A stretch of DNA of 64,000 nucleotides from positions 806,001 through 870,000 of the forward strand of contig JALJCQ010000003.1 in the NCBI GenBank assembly GCA_023091665.1. Reading direction: 5' to 3'. Positions within the stretch are counted from its first letter, which is position 1. Every line of letters starts with the position of its first letter. The notes below the pieces were generated by a model that had not been told where the DNA came from, did no database searches, and was given only the letters and a program-made list of their open reading frames with translations. Made by a program: the position numbers and the translations under genes. This document shows, piece after piece, positions 1 to 10,633 of the stretch. Origin of the DNA: Pythium myriotylum (Eukaryota; Oomycota; Peronosporomycetes; Pythiales; Pythiaceae).

Positions 1-55
1 TTCAATTCTTATCCATGAACTCGTACGTGTCGTTCTTTTTTACCTAGCAGCTGCT

Positions 56-1330
56 CTAGTTGTCCGTGATGTCCTCGTTCAGGTTCACGCCAAGCTCCTT
101 GGCGACCTGGATCATATCCTTGTCACCACGACCACTGACGTTGATAACGATCACTTTGCTCGAGTCGAGCTGCGAAGCTAGCTTGACACCGAAGTACACA
201 GCATGGGCACTCTCAAGAGCAGGGATGATGCCTTCCTTTCTGGAGAGAAGCTGGAAACCCTCGAGCGCCTGGTCGTCATTAACACTGACGTACTTAGCTC
301 TGCCGGAGGTGTGAAGATGAGCGTGCTCAGGACCGACACCAGCGTAGTCTAGACCGGCAGACACACTGTGCGTGCCAATGACCTGGCCGGCCTCGTCCTG
401 CATCACGTACGTCTTGGTGCCGTGAAGCACACCAGGACGACCACCGACGAGCGTGGATGAGTGACGTTCGGTCTCAACACCGTCACCGCCGGCTTCAACG
501 CCGTAAATCTCTACGCTTTCGTACTTGATGAACGGGTGGAACATACCAATCGCATTCGAGCCGCCACCCACGCAGGCGACGATGGCGTCTGGGAGACGAC
601 CAATCTCTTCGTTCAGCTGGGCCTTGATTTCGCGGCCAATGATGGTCTGGAAGTCACGCACGATCGTGGGGAACGGGTGCGAGCCGATGGCCGAGCCAAT
701 GATGTAGTGTGTGGTGTCGACGTTGGTGACCCAGTCGCGGATGGCTTCGTTGACGGCATCCTTGAGCGTCTGTGAGCCCGACTTGACAGCAACGACCTTA
801 GCGCCGAGCATCTTCATGCGGAACACGTTGAGCGACTGGCGCTGCGTATCCTCGTAGCCCATGTACACGATGCACTCGAGGCCGAGCAGCGCACACGCCG
901 TGGCGGTCGCGACGCCGTGCTGACCGGCGCCAGTCTCGGCAATGATGCGGTTCTTGCCCAATCGCTTGGCGAGCACCGCCTGGCCGAGCGCATTGTTGAT
1001 CTTGTGGGCACCCGTGTGCGCGAGGTCTTCGCGCTTGAGCCAGATCTGGGCGCCGCCGGCGTGCTCCGTGAGGCGCTTGGCGTGGTAGAGCGGCGTGGGG
1101 CGGCCAATGTAGTCGCGGCCGAGGTGCTCGAGCTCCTCGCGGAACTTGGGGTCTTGCGTGGCCTTGACGTACTCCTCGACGAGGTTGTGGTGCGCCTGGA
1201 TGAGCGTCTCGGCCACGAAGCTGCCGCCGAACTGGCCGAAGTACGCGTTGAGCTCCTCAGTGGAGCCGTAGACAGGCGGCGCGTTCGAGACCTTGAGGTA
1301 CTCTTTCTTTGCGGGGGTCGCGGCGCTCAT
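56..1330 (-). CDS. trpB: Tryptophan synthase beta chain (standalone)
   Basis: 424-residue intronless frame. It encodes the PLP enzyme that condenses indole with L-serine to tryptophan, the last step of tryptophan synthesis. Seen: the PLP lysine segment [14 protein letters not shown] (Lys about 110), the ETGAGQHG loop (about 132-139) and the phosphate-binding GGGSNAIG loop (about 255-262). The length equals bacterial and plant beta chains (about 400). No alpha-subunit domain is fused, unlike the bifunctional fungal enzyme, and no alpha gene lies in this window. The first ATG at 1330 gives a typical beta-chain N-terminus without an evident organelle-targeting peptide. It is divergent with the AP-2 mu gene (421 bp between starts). 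An initiator-like site lies about 90 bp upstream. The call is firm; the location of the alpha partner is unknown. Confidence 0.97.
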   Translation of the reverse strand: MSAATPAKKEYLKVSNAPPVYGSTEELNAYFGQFGGSFVAETLIQAHHNLVEEYVKATQDPKFREELEHLGRDYIGRPTPLYHAKRLTEHAGGAQIWLKREDLAHTGAHKINNALGQAVLAKRLGKNRIIAETGAGQHGVATATACALLGLECIVYMGYEDTQRQSLNVFRMKMLGAKVVAVKSGSQTLKDAVNEAIRDWVTNVDTTHYIIGSAIGSHPFPTIVRDFQTIIGREIKAQLNEEIGRLPDAIVACVGGGSNAIGMFHPFIKYESVEIYGVEAGGDGVETERHSSTLVGGRPGVLHGTKTYVMQDEAGQVIGTHSVSAGLDYAGVGPEHAHLHTSGRAKYVSVNDDQALEGFQLLSRKEGIIPALESAHAVYFGVKLASQLDSSKVIVINVSGRGDKDMIQVAKELGVNLNEDITDN

Positions 1331-1410
1331 GGGTGGTGGTTAGGCTTCGAGAGAGAGGAAGACGCGCTGGCGAGAGAGAGAGCGAGCGAGACGCGAGCCG
1401 TGGGCCAGAG

Positions 1411-1430
1411 CGAAGCTTGCGGAATGGAAA
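1411..1430 (-). promoter_or_regulatory. Candidate oomycete Inr of trpB
   Basis: On the minus strand the site reads TTTCCATTCCGCAAGCTTCG, which fits the CA(T/C)T(C/T)(C/T) initiator followed by an NCAA core. It lies 80-100 bp upstream of the trpB ATG. Assignment by pattern only. Confidence 0.4.
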
Positions 1431-1751
1431 TGGACGCGCGGTGACTTCCTATCCGTTTGATGAGACCCTTGTCCGATGGGCAGATGTCACTAAAACGAGG
1501 GATACGGCCCACGTGAACAGCTCCGTCGTTTGGTCAAACAGTCTTCCAAGGCCACAGGAAAAAGTCCCTGGGGAGGCTGCTGCCACCGACTGGAGACACG
1601 TTGGATGTTGACGTCCCCGTCCGTCGGTGGCGTCAACAACTGAAAAACCGGTTTCGCCACCGGTAGTTGAAGTTGTCGGGGCTCGGACGGACACGAAACG
1701 ACGCCAAGAGCTCTTGGCGCTCGCCAAGCGACGCCCACAAGCCGACTCGCG

Positions 1752-3323
1752 ATGATCAGCGCGCTCTTCCTGATCAGCCACAAGGGCGAAGTGGTGCTCA
1801 ACCGCTTCTACCGCGACGACGTGAGCCGCCGCCACGCCGATGCCTTCCGGCTGCAGGTGATCGCGGCCAAGGAGACGGGCTCGACGCCGCCCATCAAGAT
1901 GATCGACGGCTGCTCGTTCCTCTACACGCGCCACGAAAACCTCTATCTCGTCGCGGTCTCGCGCGCCAACATCAACATCGGTGCGTGGATAGCTGGCTGG
2001 TCGCGGGCGTTTTATATGGGGGAGAAGAGGACAGAGAGTGACGGAGCTCGTGGGCAGCGATGGTGTTCCAGTTCTTGTACCAGGTGAATGGTATCTTCAA
2101 GGAATACTTTGGCAAAAAGTACAACGAGGAGACCATTCGCGACAACTTTACGCTTGTGTATGAGCTGCTCGACGAGACCATGGACCACGGGTACCCGCAG
2201 AACTGCTCGATCGACGTGCTCAAGATGTACATCAACCTCGGTTCGCTCACGGTAATCGACCTCGAGCGAAACCCGCGTTGGAACACTCACTTAACTTTTG
2301 GTGCGATAGAATCCCGATGGCTCAGCGGCAACCCCTGCGTCACAGCTCACGTCGCAGATCACGGGAGCGATCGACTGGCGTCGCGAGGGCATCAAATACA
2401 AGCGCAATGAAGTGTACCTGGATGTCTTTGAGAGTGTCAACTTGCTCATGTCGTCCAATGGCACGATCCTACGCAATGAAGTCGCTGGGCAGGTCGTGAT
2501 GAAGACTCTGCTTACGGGAATGCCCGAGTGCAAGCTCGGCCTCAATGACAAGCTCACTATGCAAAAGGGCAGCGACGCGCCACCAGCGAAGGTTGCTGGA
2601 CAGAAGCGTGGCACGCGCGAGGTCGAAATCGACGACTGCACTTTCCACCGATGTGTTCGTCTTGGTAAATTTGACGCCGACCGCACGATCACTTTCATTC
2701 CTCCCGATGGCGAATTCGAACTTATGAAGTATCGAGTGACAGAGAACATCAACTTGCCTTTCAAGATCATGCCAGCTTACCAAGAGCAGGGGACGACTCG
2801 TTTGTCTGTAACACTCAAAATCGCGGCGACATTCAGTCCGAGACTCTTTGCCACCAACTTGGTGATCAAGATTCCCGTGAGTTCGCTTTAGAACTCTGTT
2901 CCTACTGCTCCTTTGCTTAACGATTTTTTCATCCCAGACACCACCCAACACAGCTCGTGCGAGAATCAACGTTCCGATTGGCCGGTGAGTTAACTCTCCG
3001 CCTCGCCCGTAATTCGAGGTATCTGACACGTTGTTGGCATTAAAAGAGCAAAGCACGAACCTGAGAACCATGCGATTGTGTGGCGTATCCGCAAGTTTCA
3101 AGGCAAGCTCGAACGTATGCTGGACGCAGAAGTTGAGATGATGAAAAGCACCAAGGAGAAAGCGTGGTCGCGTCCACCAATTCAGGTCGAATTTCAAGTG
3201 CCGATGTTTACGGCGTCCGGTCTCCATGTCCGTTTCCTCAAGGTATTCGAGAAGAGCTCGTACCAGACGACAAAATGGGTTCGCTACGTTGCGCGCGCCG
3301 GACAGTACCAACTTCGTATCTAG
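1752..3323 (+). CDS. AP2M1: AP-2 complex mu (medium) subunit
   Basis: Spliced model: 1752-1980, 2058-2251, 2310-2876, 2938-2984, 3047-3323; 437 residues against about 435 in animals. All introns are GT-AG and 58-77 bp, and all junctions keep frame. Mu-2 is the cargo-binding subunit of the clathrin adaptor AP-2 at the plasma membrane. It reads tyrosine-based sorting signals and PI(4,5)P2. Seen: an N-terminal longin-like domain (MISALFLISHKGEVVLNRFY onward, about 1-140), a linker and a C-terminal mu-homology domain containing the mu-2 signature GMPECKLGLNDKL and the terminal WVRYVARAGQY. These distinguish it from mu-1, mu-3 and mu-4. It is divergent from trpB and tail to tail with RRP8. The beta partner lies at 30.3 kb. 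The 47-nt fourth exon is easily missed. Confidence 0.94.
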
Positions 3324-3466
3324 AAAGTGTTGAGCGGAGGGGTAGAGCGCGATTTGACAGCCCTCAATGCTTTTTTTTTCCCATCTTCTAACACTTTCCC
3401 AGCCAGCTCTGAGGTGTGAAACACGATCAGTTTATAAGCGTTCTGCATTCTCAAATTCCATTCTTC

Positions 3467-4531
3467 CTATCGACGCTTGTATTCGCACGGCTTCAACTCG
3501 ATCTCGACGTGCTTCTCTGGTTTGCGCGATGACTTAACAAACTCGAACAACGCGAACATTTTATTCTGTTCATCCTTGCGCACGAGGTCGAATCCCATTT
3601 TCTTCATCACGCCCACAAAACCAGCAACTCCTCCCAGCTCCTCAGTCTCGAAACGGCTCTTGACTTCGGCGACCTTAAGAACTCCTTTCGGCTTGAGCAC
3701 GCGATAGACCTCCAAAATGTACTCACGAACACTGGTACCCATCAGTGCAAGACAGTAGACTGCAATGTCAATGGAGTTGTCCTTTAGTGGAACCTACACA
3801 ATCCTCAGCGTTAGTTTTCCAGCATGTGATGGATGTATCAATACGGTAGCCGTACGTTTGCGATGTTGCAAGCAGTAACGATGGGTTTGCGCGAGACAAG
3901 ATCGAACGAGTGGACTTTGTTCTTTACGCTTTCAGCAAGGCGCGCATCGCCACATCCAAAGTCCGCTACGACTGCTTTCGGGTGTTTCCTGTGCAAATGC
4001 GCTCTCGGTTAGCGATGAGGCAACGGCAGTGGTAACGAATTCGCTCACACGCACTTTACGTAGTCAATGAAGGTGTCCAGAGGATTGACTGGCCACTTCT
4101 CTGCCTGCTCACGAAAGCCTTGGTGGTACTGCCATCGTGCACGTCTCGTTAATCTCAGAGCCGTCAGAAAGAGACCCACAAAAAGAAGAACGCACCACAT
4201 CAAAAAGCTCCGGCTCGGCCTGGAATGTGTCAAAGGCCTCGTCGCCCGTGGTCGTGTAGAGCTGTTCGTTGAGCATGCGGAACTTGCCTCCATCCAGGCG
4301 TCTTCGCATCTCTTCCTGCATCTTCGACAGCCCCGACAGCGGCGCCTTGCCTGCACTCGCGCTCTTGCCCTGTGGCTTGTTGGGCTGCTTGGTCTTGACG
4401 ACCGTGGCCTTGTCCTTGCCGCCTTTCGCAGCGCCCGACGCCTTCTTGCTTTGCTTCGAGTGAGCCGGCGGCTTGGCCGCATCGCCGCCTCCTGCGCCCG
4501 CTTTCTTGCTGCGCTTGCGGTGCTTCCCCAT
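3467..4531 (-). CDS. RRP8: Ribosomal RNA-processing protein 8 (m1A rRNA methyltransferase)
   Basis: Spliced model on the minus strand: 4531-4196, 4128-4049, 3988-3856, 3793-3467; 291 residues. RRP8/nucleomethylin methylates an adenosine (m1A) of the large-subunit rRNA in the nucleolus. Seen: a lysine-rich low-complexity head (about 1-60, nucleolar-type), the RRP8 signature RMLNEQLYTT and YHQGFREQAEKWPVNPL, the SAM motif I VVADFGCGDARLA (about 145) and the downstream CLALMGT and LKPKGVLKVAEVKSRFE motifs. I chose the ATG at 4531 (MGKHRKRSKK) because the upstream in-frame stretch has no conserved look. Introns are 60-67 bp, GT-AG. It is divergent from the coiled-coil gene (214 bp). Confidence 0.93.
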
Positions 4532-4745
4532 GCTGATTGAGCTCCTCACGAGGTCAAGCCATTTGATTCCTTGGTCACGCGGAGTCCCTTGTTTCATGTG
4601 GTTCTCTGTCCCGAATTTAACGCACTTACAAAGAATGCAGGTCATGTAAATGGCTACACTTTGGTGAGGAGCTCATCGTCTCGACTGTTCGTGCGGCTCT
4701 GATTTTTGTTGTGGCTAAACGAGCACAATCGCGTTGGTGCAGTGT

Positions 4746-5993
4746 ATGTGTATTCTGAGTCGACGCGCTATTTCTGTACGCGGAGGAAGGAGACGGGATG
4801 CCATTTCATTTGAGGGACAGAGCGATGGCCAGGTCATGTTGATGCTTGACAAGACATCCGAGCGACTGCGGTCCAAGCATGTTCGTACGCTTGAGCTGCT
4901 GCAAAAGACACTCGATGAAAATGTGGAGCTGCGAGACCGCGTAAGCCAGCTCCAAAAGGTGGGAGTTGTGAGGCTGTGTTGGGCCAAGTCGTTCAGCCGA
5001 AAACTGACGTTCGAAAGCATCGTACAGGGCACGCTCCATCTTAGCCAAGGAGAACCACGCTCGAACCGCATCAACGATCTTGAAGACGAGATAAATAGGC
5101 TAAATGCCGAACACTGCGGCAAGTTGCTTGCGACGGAAGAAGCTGCGCGTGTTCGACACAGTGAACTGTTCAAGACGATCGACGGACTGCAAGCGCAGCA
5201 ACAGAAACTCCAGAATGAGGTATTCTCGCTTGAAACGAGGCTCACAAACGCGCGTGACGCTCTTCAAAACGAACGCGTTGAGTGGAAAAGAGAGCGCGAG
5301 CACCTTCTACATGAGAACACTTGCTTGCGGCTAGAACTGGCGTGCTTATCGCAGGGAAATGACGATAGTCGGGAACGCCACATCGAGCAGATTGAGAGGT
5401 TACAAAAAGAGCTCGACGTTTATCGCCAATTGCACTCGGACGCGGATGAGCGCAATCTCCGGCTACAAAATGATGTCACTTTGCTTCATAAGGATCTGAA
5501 CGAGCAGAAAGAACGATACACAACCTTGTCGGGGACACTTGCGACCACCAAGTTACAAACCGAGAGTCTGCTGAAACAAGAGGCAGCCCTGCGTGTTCAA
5601 CTAGACACTGCACGTGCTGAGAACGATCAACTCCAAACCAGAGTTGAGCAGCTTCAGGCCACGGGACCCCAAATCGCCATGGCTCAGCCGGTTGTGGTCC
5701 CAGACGCCCAGACACAGCTCGCAGCCACACTCACTCAGCTCCACCAAATCGAAGAACGAAACTCTCGGCTTGTTGGAGAGAATCGCGCTCTGCAGGAGGC
5801 ACTTGCGAAACTCCAGACAAATCACGCCGAACTCACGCGAGCAAACACTGTGAACGGGAGCATATTTGCCACACACATCGACTTGAAACGAGAGAATTTC
5901 CACCTGCGCGCACAAGTTGAGGAGCTCAAGCAGCTACAAAAGCGGTATCTCACGACAGCAAACAAGAAAACCATGAAGTTCCCTGCGATTTGA
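4746..5993 (+). CDS. Coiled-coil protein, function unknown
   Basis: Frame of about 415 residues dominated by long heptad-like helices rich in Glu, Gln, Leu and Arg (for example LEDEINRLNAEHCGKLLATE and later LTQLHQIEERNSRLVGENRA). No globular domain or signal peptide is recognised, so a scaffold or cytoskeletal role can only be guessed. Residues translated from 4959-5027 (starting VGVVRLCWAK) break the coiled-coil pattern. That stretch has GT at 4959, AG at 5026-5027 and a CTGAC branch-like site, and is 69 nt long. It is therefore probably a frame-preserving intron, leaving about 392 residues. The start is uncertain: ATG 4746 is the first in frame, and ATG 4836 (MLMLDKTSERL) is the alternative. 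Confidence 0.7.
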   Translation: MCILSRRAISVRGGRRRDAISFEGQSDGQVMLMLDKTSERLRSKHVRTLELLQKTLDENVELRDRVSQLQKVGVVRLCWAKSFSRKLTFESIVQGTLHLSQGEPRSNRINDLEDEINRLNAEHCGKLLATEEAARVRHSELFKTIDGLQAQQQKLQNEVFSLETRLTNARDALQNERVEWKREREHLLHENTCLRLELACLSQGNDDSRERHIEQIERLQKELDVYRQLHSDADERNLRLQNDVTLLHKDLNEQKERYTTLSGTLATTKLQTESLLKQEAALRVQLDTARAENDQLQTRVEQLQATGPQIAMAQPVVVPDAQTQLAATLTQLHQIEERNSRLVGENRALQEALAKLQTNHAELTRANTVNGSIFATHIDLKRENFHLRAQVEELKQLQKRYLTTANKKTMKFPAI

Positions 5994-6084
5994 GCGATCA
6001 AAAACTAGGGATGGACGCTACTGTTGTTGTTCTCTTGTACTCACCTCCACCCGCATTTTTAGTGGATGGAAGGGATACGTCTAC

Positions 6085-7651
6085 TTAGTTATCGAGCGAG
6101 CCGTACGAGTGGCCCGCGGGATCGATACGGCGACGCACTTCGGGGTCCATGAGCGGCTGGTATTCCGTCATGAACTCGCGGCGAACGCGGTCGCGGTCCT
6201 TCGGGTTCGGCGTGCGGCGAGCGACCTCAGCAGCCTTCATCGCGTTACGCGTGATCAACGGACTGTGCGACAGCGACATAGACGATAGGTCGAGCGATGT
6301 GCGGATGGGGGTTACCGATTCTTCAAGCGGCTCGAGGTAGACGAAGCCTGGCAGCTTGATGGTGCCGTTGTATACCGCCGTGCCGGAGAGCAGAATAACC
6401 ATGCCAGCAAACTGGAGCCAGCTCCAAATGGTCCAGGCTTCGCCGAACGTGCGGTGCGTGAAGACGTAGAAGAGCAGCAAGTCGGTACCCCACACGGTGA
6501 TCGGACGGAAGTTGTCGAGAATCGCGTGCCAGACCGAGTCGAGCAGATACGTGACCGAGACGGCAAACACGTTGTAACCGAGAATCACAAGCAGGTAGAT
6601 GAGCACAATGAGCTGCGCAAGCTGGCTATTCGCAAGCATCTCGTAGGCGTCGTCGAAGCGCTCGTTCGAGCCCAGATCCGAGCCCGGGATGAAATAAGCG
6701 ATGGGGTACACAACAAACGTCGTGAGCACGAGACCCCACACGCCTTCCATACCAACCACGACAAGAGGCGGCGCGTTCTCGCCTTCGTCCATTAGCTTCT
6801 CTTCGTAGACATACTGGAGAGCCTGCACGGCGCAGCTGAGGATGATCATGAGAATGCCAAAACCCGCGTGGTGCTCGTCATTGTTGTTCTCCTGGTTGGA
6901 CGAGTCGGCAAAGCTGGAGGCGCCAACCAGCAGCGCGGCGAGCGTGTTCATGCCGATGCCAATCCACATGTAGCCGCGCAGACGGTCCTTCAGCAGCGTG
7001 ACCTTAAGGATCGCGACGAAGACGATGACCACGCACTTCATGAGCTGGAAGACGCTCACAGTCACGTAGAGCAAGCCAACGTTCGCGAGGAAGGTTGCGA
7101 GCAGGTCGAAAGCTGCCGGGAGTGCGAGCATGAAATACATGCGACGAGGCACACGATACTTGTATTTCACTGTCGAGCAAGAAAAGACTGGTCAGTCTTC
7201 CATCCAACGGCCACGCTGCATTTCCAACTCACTGTCGCCCGTCTTGTGGAACTTGCGGTCGAGGTAGCGGTGGTAGCCCCACTGGATGGGGAGCGCGAAG
7301 ATCATGGCGAAGAACATGAGCCAGGTCTGGAAGATGGGCTTCTCGAACTTCTTCACTTGGCCATCGAGCCCGACCGAGTCGACGCCGTAGAGAATCTACA
7401 CGCAGCGCATCTCGTCAGCCTTCTTCTCTCTCTCTCTCTCTCTCTCGCTCCATGCGGCTCTCTTTCTCTCTCTTACCTTGCCGGTGCTGCCGATCGCGTG
7501 ACGTCAGAGCCGAAGCCGAGCCAAGCACACGGCGTCAGTCACTAGTCCACAGCAGCAGCAGCAGCAGCCGCCGTCGCACTCACAGCGTCGTGCCCGTGCC
7601 GGTGACGAGGCCCATGCCGAAGACCAGCGCCTCCTTGGCGCCGCAGGACAT
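6085..7651 (-). CDS. SLC35F6: EamA/DMT-type membrane transporter, SLC35F6-like
   Basis: Spliced minus-strand model: 7651-7584, 7486-7477 (10-nt micro-exon), 7395-7233, 7169-6085; 441 residues. The family consists of ten-helix drug/metabolite or nucleotide-sugar transporters, and SLC35F6 members sit on lysosomal or mitochondrial membranes. Seen: an N-terminal helix MSCGAKEALVFGMGLVTGTG continuing into a small-residue TLTGKILYGVDSVG segment, then the conserved MYFMLALPAAFDLLATFLANVG and QLMKCVVIVFVAILKVTLL helices, an acidic NNND loop and further helices to about residue 365. A hydrophilic tail (about 370-441) is rich in Ser, Arg and Asp. All joins are GT-AG and keep frame. The micro-exon supplies the third base of one codon plus three codons. 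A (CAG)n run lies in intron 1 and a (CT)n run in intron 2. The substrate is unknown. Confidence 0.86.
7424..7447. repeat. (CT)n microsatellite in an intron
   Basis: A near-perfect CT dinucleotide run of about 24 bp. It lies in the intron between the 10-nt micro-exon and exon 3 of the transporter, where it reads as a purine (GA)n tract on the transcript. Confidence 0.9.
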
Positions 7652-8554
7652 GGTGGCTGGAGAGGACGAAGGGAGAAGTGGCGGCGCGTAGTGGCTTCCT
7701 GCGACTGGCAGGCAGCCGCGTGACTTCGGCTTCAAGATCCGCTCGTAAAAAAGCGAATGGATCCCAGATCCGGTTCCATTTTTTGAAGGCGGAGGACTTT
7801 TTACGACTCAGCTGCGTGGAGGAAGTAGTTTTTACGACACACCAGCAATTGATTGATTGATTTAAAAGATACCGCTGTATCAGTAGGTACATCTCAACCA
7901 CCACATGGCTGCAGTAGATGATGTGTACTGTAATCAAGCATGTCAGAGGGCGCGCACCGCCTTTCTCGAAAGTGGGCGCTCAAGATCGGAAGATCCGGAC
8001 CAGACTCGCGCGTGGGACTGATTGCTCGTGCTGCGCTCTCCGTCAGGTCGCTTGGCCGTCGCGACTTGCACTTCGCGACTCATCCGCGTGCCAGTCAACG
8101 GCGTTGATGGCTGGCGTTGAAGTTGGGGCACTTCAAGTACAGTATTGGAGGTGCAAGTCGCATTTTGCGAACCCGCGTCACAAATCGGGTGCGCGCGATT
8201 TCTATTGCTCAGCCGACTTGCGCGACGGCGTCCTCGCAAAGATCCGTTCCAAGATCGCCTTCCACCCATCCTCGCATTCTGTTTCGCTGCGAGTAATCCT
8301 TCTCGCTGGCTCGATGAGTCTGAAACTTTCTTCCAGTGGTGATGACAGCCGTCGACGATGTGCGTCACCCACGCACGAAATGGGTCCGCAATCCTCAGCA
8401 AGATGTTCAATGGCTGAAGAATGGAAATCGGATCTTCTGTGGATGGGGCGTCGCCTCCTCTTCCACCTCTGACCCAACTGGCTGATTGCGCGGCCCCTCT
8501 CACCCGTTGCCTCGGACTCAAACGGCTCAAGACTCTTTTGGGGCGCGCTCAGCG
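7652..8554. other. Intergenic region between transporter and ceramidase 1
   Basis: About 900 bp separating divergent genes. Open frames on both strands here lack any family resemblance. It should hold both promoters; only the initiator-like site next to ceramidase 1 could be pointed to. Confidence 0.6.
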
Positions 8555-8570
8555 TCTCCATTCTCGAATT
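8555..8570 (+). promoter_or_regulatory. Candidate Inr of ceramidase 1
   Basis: Reads tctccattctcgaatt: an initiator (CCATTCT) followed by an AATT core, 42-57 bp upstream of the ATG at 8612. Confidence 0.45.
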
Positions 8571-8611
8571 CGCAGCCTCGGTCTCCAGTCCAGCAACTCG
8601 AGTCGTCGACC

Positions 8612-10633
8612 ATGTTCTCGCTGCGCCGTCTCGTCACCACGGCGGCCTGCGCCGCGCTCGCGCTGCTCAACTCGCCCGCCATGGCCGCCTACAACATCGG
8701 CATCGGCAAGGGCGACATCACGGGCCCCGTGGCCGAGGTCGTCATGATGGGCTACGCCGACACCAACCAGAAGGCCGCCGGTCTGCTCAACCGCATCTAC
8801 GCGCGCTCGTTCATCGTGGAAGACGCCGACACGAAGCAGCGCATCGTGTTCGTCAACTGTGACTTGCAGGCGGTGTTCCAGTTGGTGCACCAGGAGGTGA
8901 TCAAGCAGCTCAAGGCCAAGTACAACGGCCTGTACACGGAGCAGAACGTCGTGCTGCACGCGACCCACACGCACGCTGGTCCGGGTGGTTCGTCGGCGTA
9001 CACGCTCTACGACTTCTCAATCTATGGATTCATCAGCGAGAACTTTGACCAGATTGTGAGCGGCATCATCAAGTCGATCTCTGCCGCCCACGACTCGGTG
9101 GCTCCTGGCACGATCCACTACAACAAGGGCCAGATCCCCAACGGCGGCAAGAACCGTTCGCCGCAGGCCTACCTGGCCAACCCAGCGTCCGAGCGAGCTC
9201 AGTACACGACGGACCGTGACACTGACCTCCGTGCCCTCCAGTTCCGTGGATCTGACGGCAAGCTTCGAGGCATCCTTGGCTGGTACCCAGTGCACCCGAC
9301 GAGTCTGACGCAGTACAACAAGCTCATCAGTGGAGACAACAAGGGCTACGCCGAATTCCTGATTGAGAGCAAGTACCCTGGTGTTATTGCTGGCATCGGC
9401 ATCTCGAACGCTGCCGACGTGAGCCCGAACTTGATCGATAACGGCAACGGCACGTTCCGTGGTGAGGGCAAGGACGATATCGAGAGTGCAGAGATCATCG
9501 GCGCTCGCCAGGCTTCCAAGGTCTTTGATCTGGTGGCGTCTGCCACCGAAGAGCTCAAGGGCTCAGTCGTCGGCAAGCTCTCGTACGTCAACTTCTCGAG
9601 CGTCACCATCAACGGCGCCGTGCCGACGGCTGAGAACCCGTACGCGAACCGCACGTGTCCAGCGATCGTCGGCCAAAACTTTGCTGCCGGCACAGAGGAC
9701 GGTCGTGCTCTTGACGGCTTCGTGGAAGGCGACCTCCAGGCCAACCCGCTCTTTTCGGCGCTTGGCTCAGTCGTCCGTGACGCTCCGCAGTGGGCCAAGG
9801 ACTGCCAGACCAAGAACAAGGTGCAACTTCTCGCTGTGGGCTTCATCGAACCCACTCCATGGGTTCCGGAGGTTCTTCCAGTGCAGGTCATCAAGATCGG
9901 CCAGTTCGCTATCGCAGTCAACGTCTTCGAGACTTCCACCATGTCCGGCCGTCGTATTCGCGCCTCGCTCAAGAACACGCTCGCACCCGCCGGTGTCACA
10001 GAAGTCGAGGTCGCGTCGATCTCGAACGCCTACGCGCAGTACATGACGACAGCCGAGGAGTTCTCGCAACAGAACTACGAGGGCGCGTCCACTTTGTTTG
10101 GGCCGAACCAACTCGCAGCGGTCACGCAGGAACTCAACCGTGTTGCCAAGTCGATCGTAAACCCGTCCGTCCCTCTTGACGTCGGACCGACGCCCCGTCA
10201 GTTTGACCGCACCAAGTTGCTCAACTTCCAAACCGGCGTGGTCTTCGACACTGTGCCAAGCGGCAAGAAGTACGGCGATGTCCGTGCGCAACCAGCGGCG
10301 TCCTACAAGATTGGCTCGACGGCCTCGGTCGACTTCTACGGCGCGCACCCGAAGAACCGCCTGAGCGAGGTCTCGTCGTTCTGCGACGTCGAGAAGCAGA
10401 GCTCGAGCGGGACGTGGACGACTGTGATGACGGATGCTCACTGGGATGTGCGCTTCCGCTGGGCTCGTGACAGTGTGGCCGACAGCAAGAGCACGTGCGA
10501 GTGGTACATCCGCTCGGGCAGCGCGACCTCGGTCGCTGGAACGTACCGCTTCCGCCACCGCGGCTTCTCCAAGCCTCTGATCGGCTCGATTACTTCCTAC
10601 GAAGGCGTCTCGGGCTCGTTCACCGTCGCCTAG
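8612..10633 (+). CDS. Secreted neutral ceramidase, copy 1
   Basis: 673 residues, intronless. Neutral/alkaline non-lysosomal ceramidases hydrolyse the amide bond of ceramide to sphingosine and fatty acid. Seen: signal peptide about 1-25 (MFSLRRLVTTAACAALALLN, then SPAMA), the family start YNIGIGKGDITGP, the zinc motif HATHTHAGPGG (His119, His121), WYPVHPTSL (His228), and NAADVSPN carrying the nucleophilic Ser271. A C-terminal immunoglobulin-like domain (about 520-673) is typical of the family. The ATG at 8612 was preferred over an in-frame upstream start because it begins the signal peptide and follows the Inr. It is tail to tail with copy 2 (319 bp between stops). The first 400 bp or so are nearly identical to copy 2. 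Family assignment is strong; substrate range (own sphingolipids or host ceramide) is not shown. Confidence 0.95.
   Translation: MFSLRRLVTTAACAALALLNSPAMAAYNIGIGKGDITGPVAEVVMMGYADTNQKAAGLLNRIYARSFIVEDADTKQRIVFVNCDLQAVFQLVHQEVIKQLKAKYNGLYTEQNVVLHATHTHAGPGGSSAYTLYDFSIYGFISENFDQIVSGIIKSISAAHDSVAPGTIHYNKGQIPNGGKNRSPQAYLANPASERAQYTTDRDTDLRALQFRGSDGKLRGILGWYPVHPTSLTQYNKLISGDNKGYAEFLIESKYPGVIAGIGISNAADVSPNLIDNGNGTFRGEGKDDIESAEIIGARQASKVFDLVASATEELKGSVVGKLSYVNFSSVTINGAVPTAENPYANRTCPAIVGQNFAAGTEDGRALDGFVEGDLQANPLFSALGSVVRDAPQWAKDCQTKNKVQLLAVGFIEPTPWVPEVLPVQVIKIGQFAIAVNVFETSTMSGRRIRASLKNTLAPAGVTEVEVASISNAYAQYMTTAEEFSQQNYEGASTLFGPNQLAAVTQELNRVAKSIVNPSVPLDVGPTPRQFDRTKLLNFQTGVVFDTVPSGKKYGDVRAQPAASYKIGSTASVDFYGAHPKNRLSEVSSFCDVEKQSSSGTWTTVMTDAHWDVRFRWARDSVADSKSTCEWYIRSGSATSVAGTYRFRHRGFSKPLIGSITSYEGVSGSFTVA

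Noticed and set aside
56..1330. Fungal-type fused tryptophan synthase (alpha-beta)
   Set aside because: The protein ends at 424 residues with a normal beta-chain end and has no TIM-barrel alpha domain on either side.
7417..7450. Telomere-like or regulatory repeat
   Set aside because: It is a plain CT dinucleotide run inside an intron of a well-supported gene.
9767..10558. 263-codon frame antisense to ceramidase 1, and similar frames (11-12 kb)
   Set aside because: Arg/Val/Leu-rich shadow with no family resemblance. The sense gene is certain.
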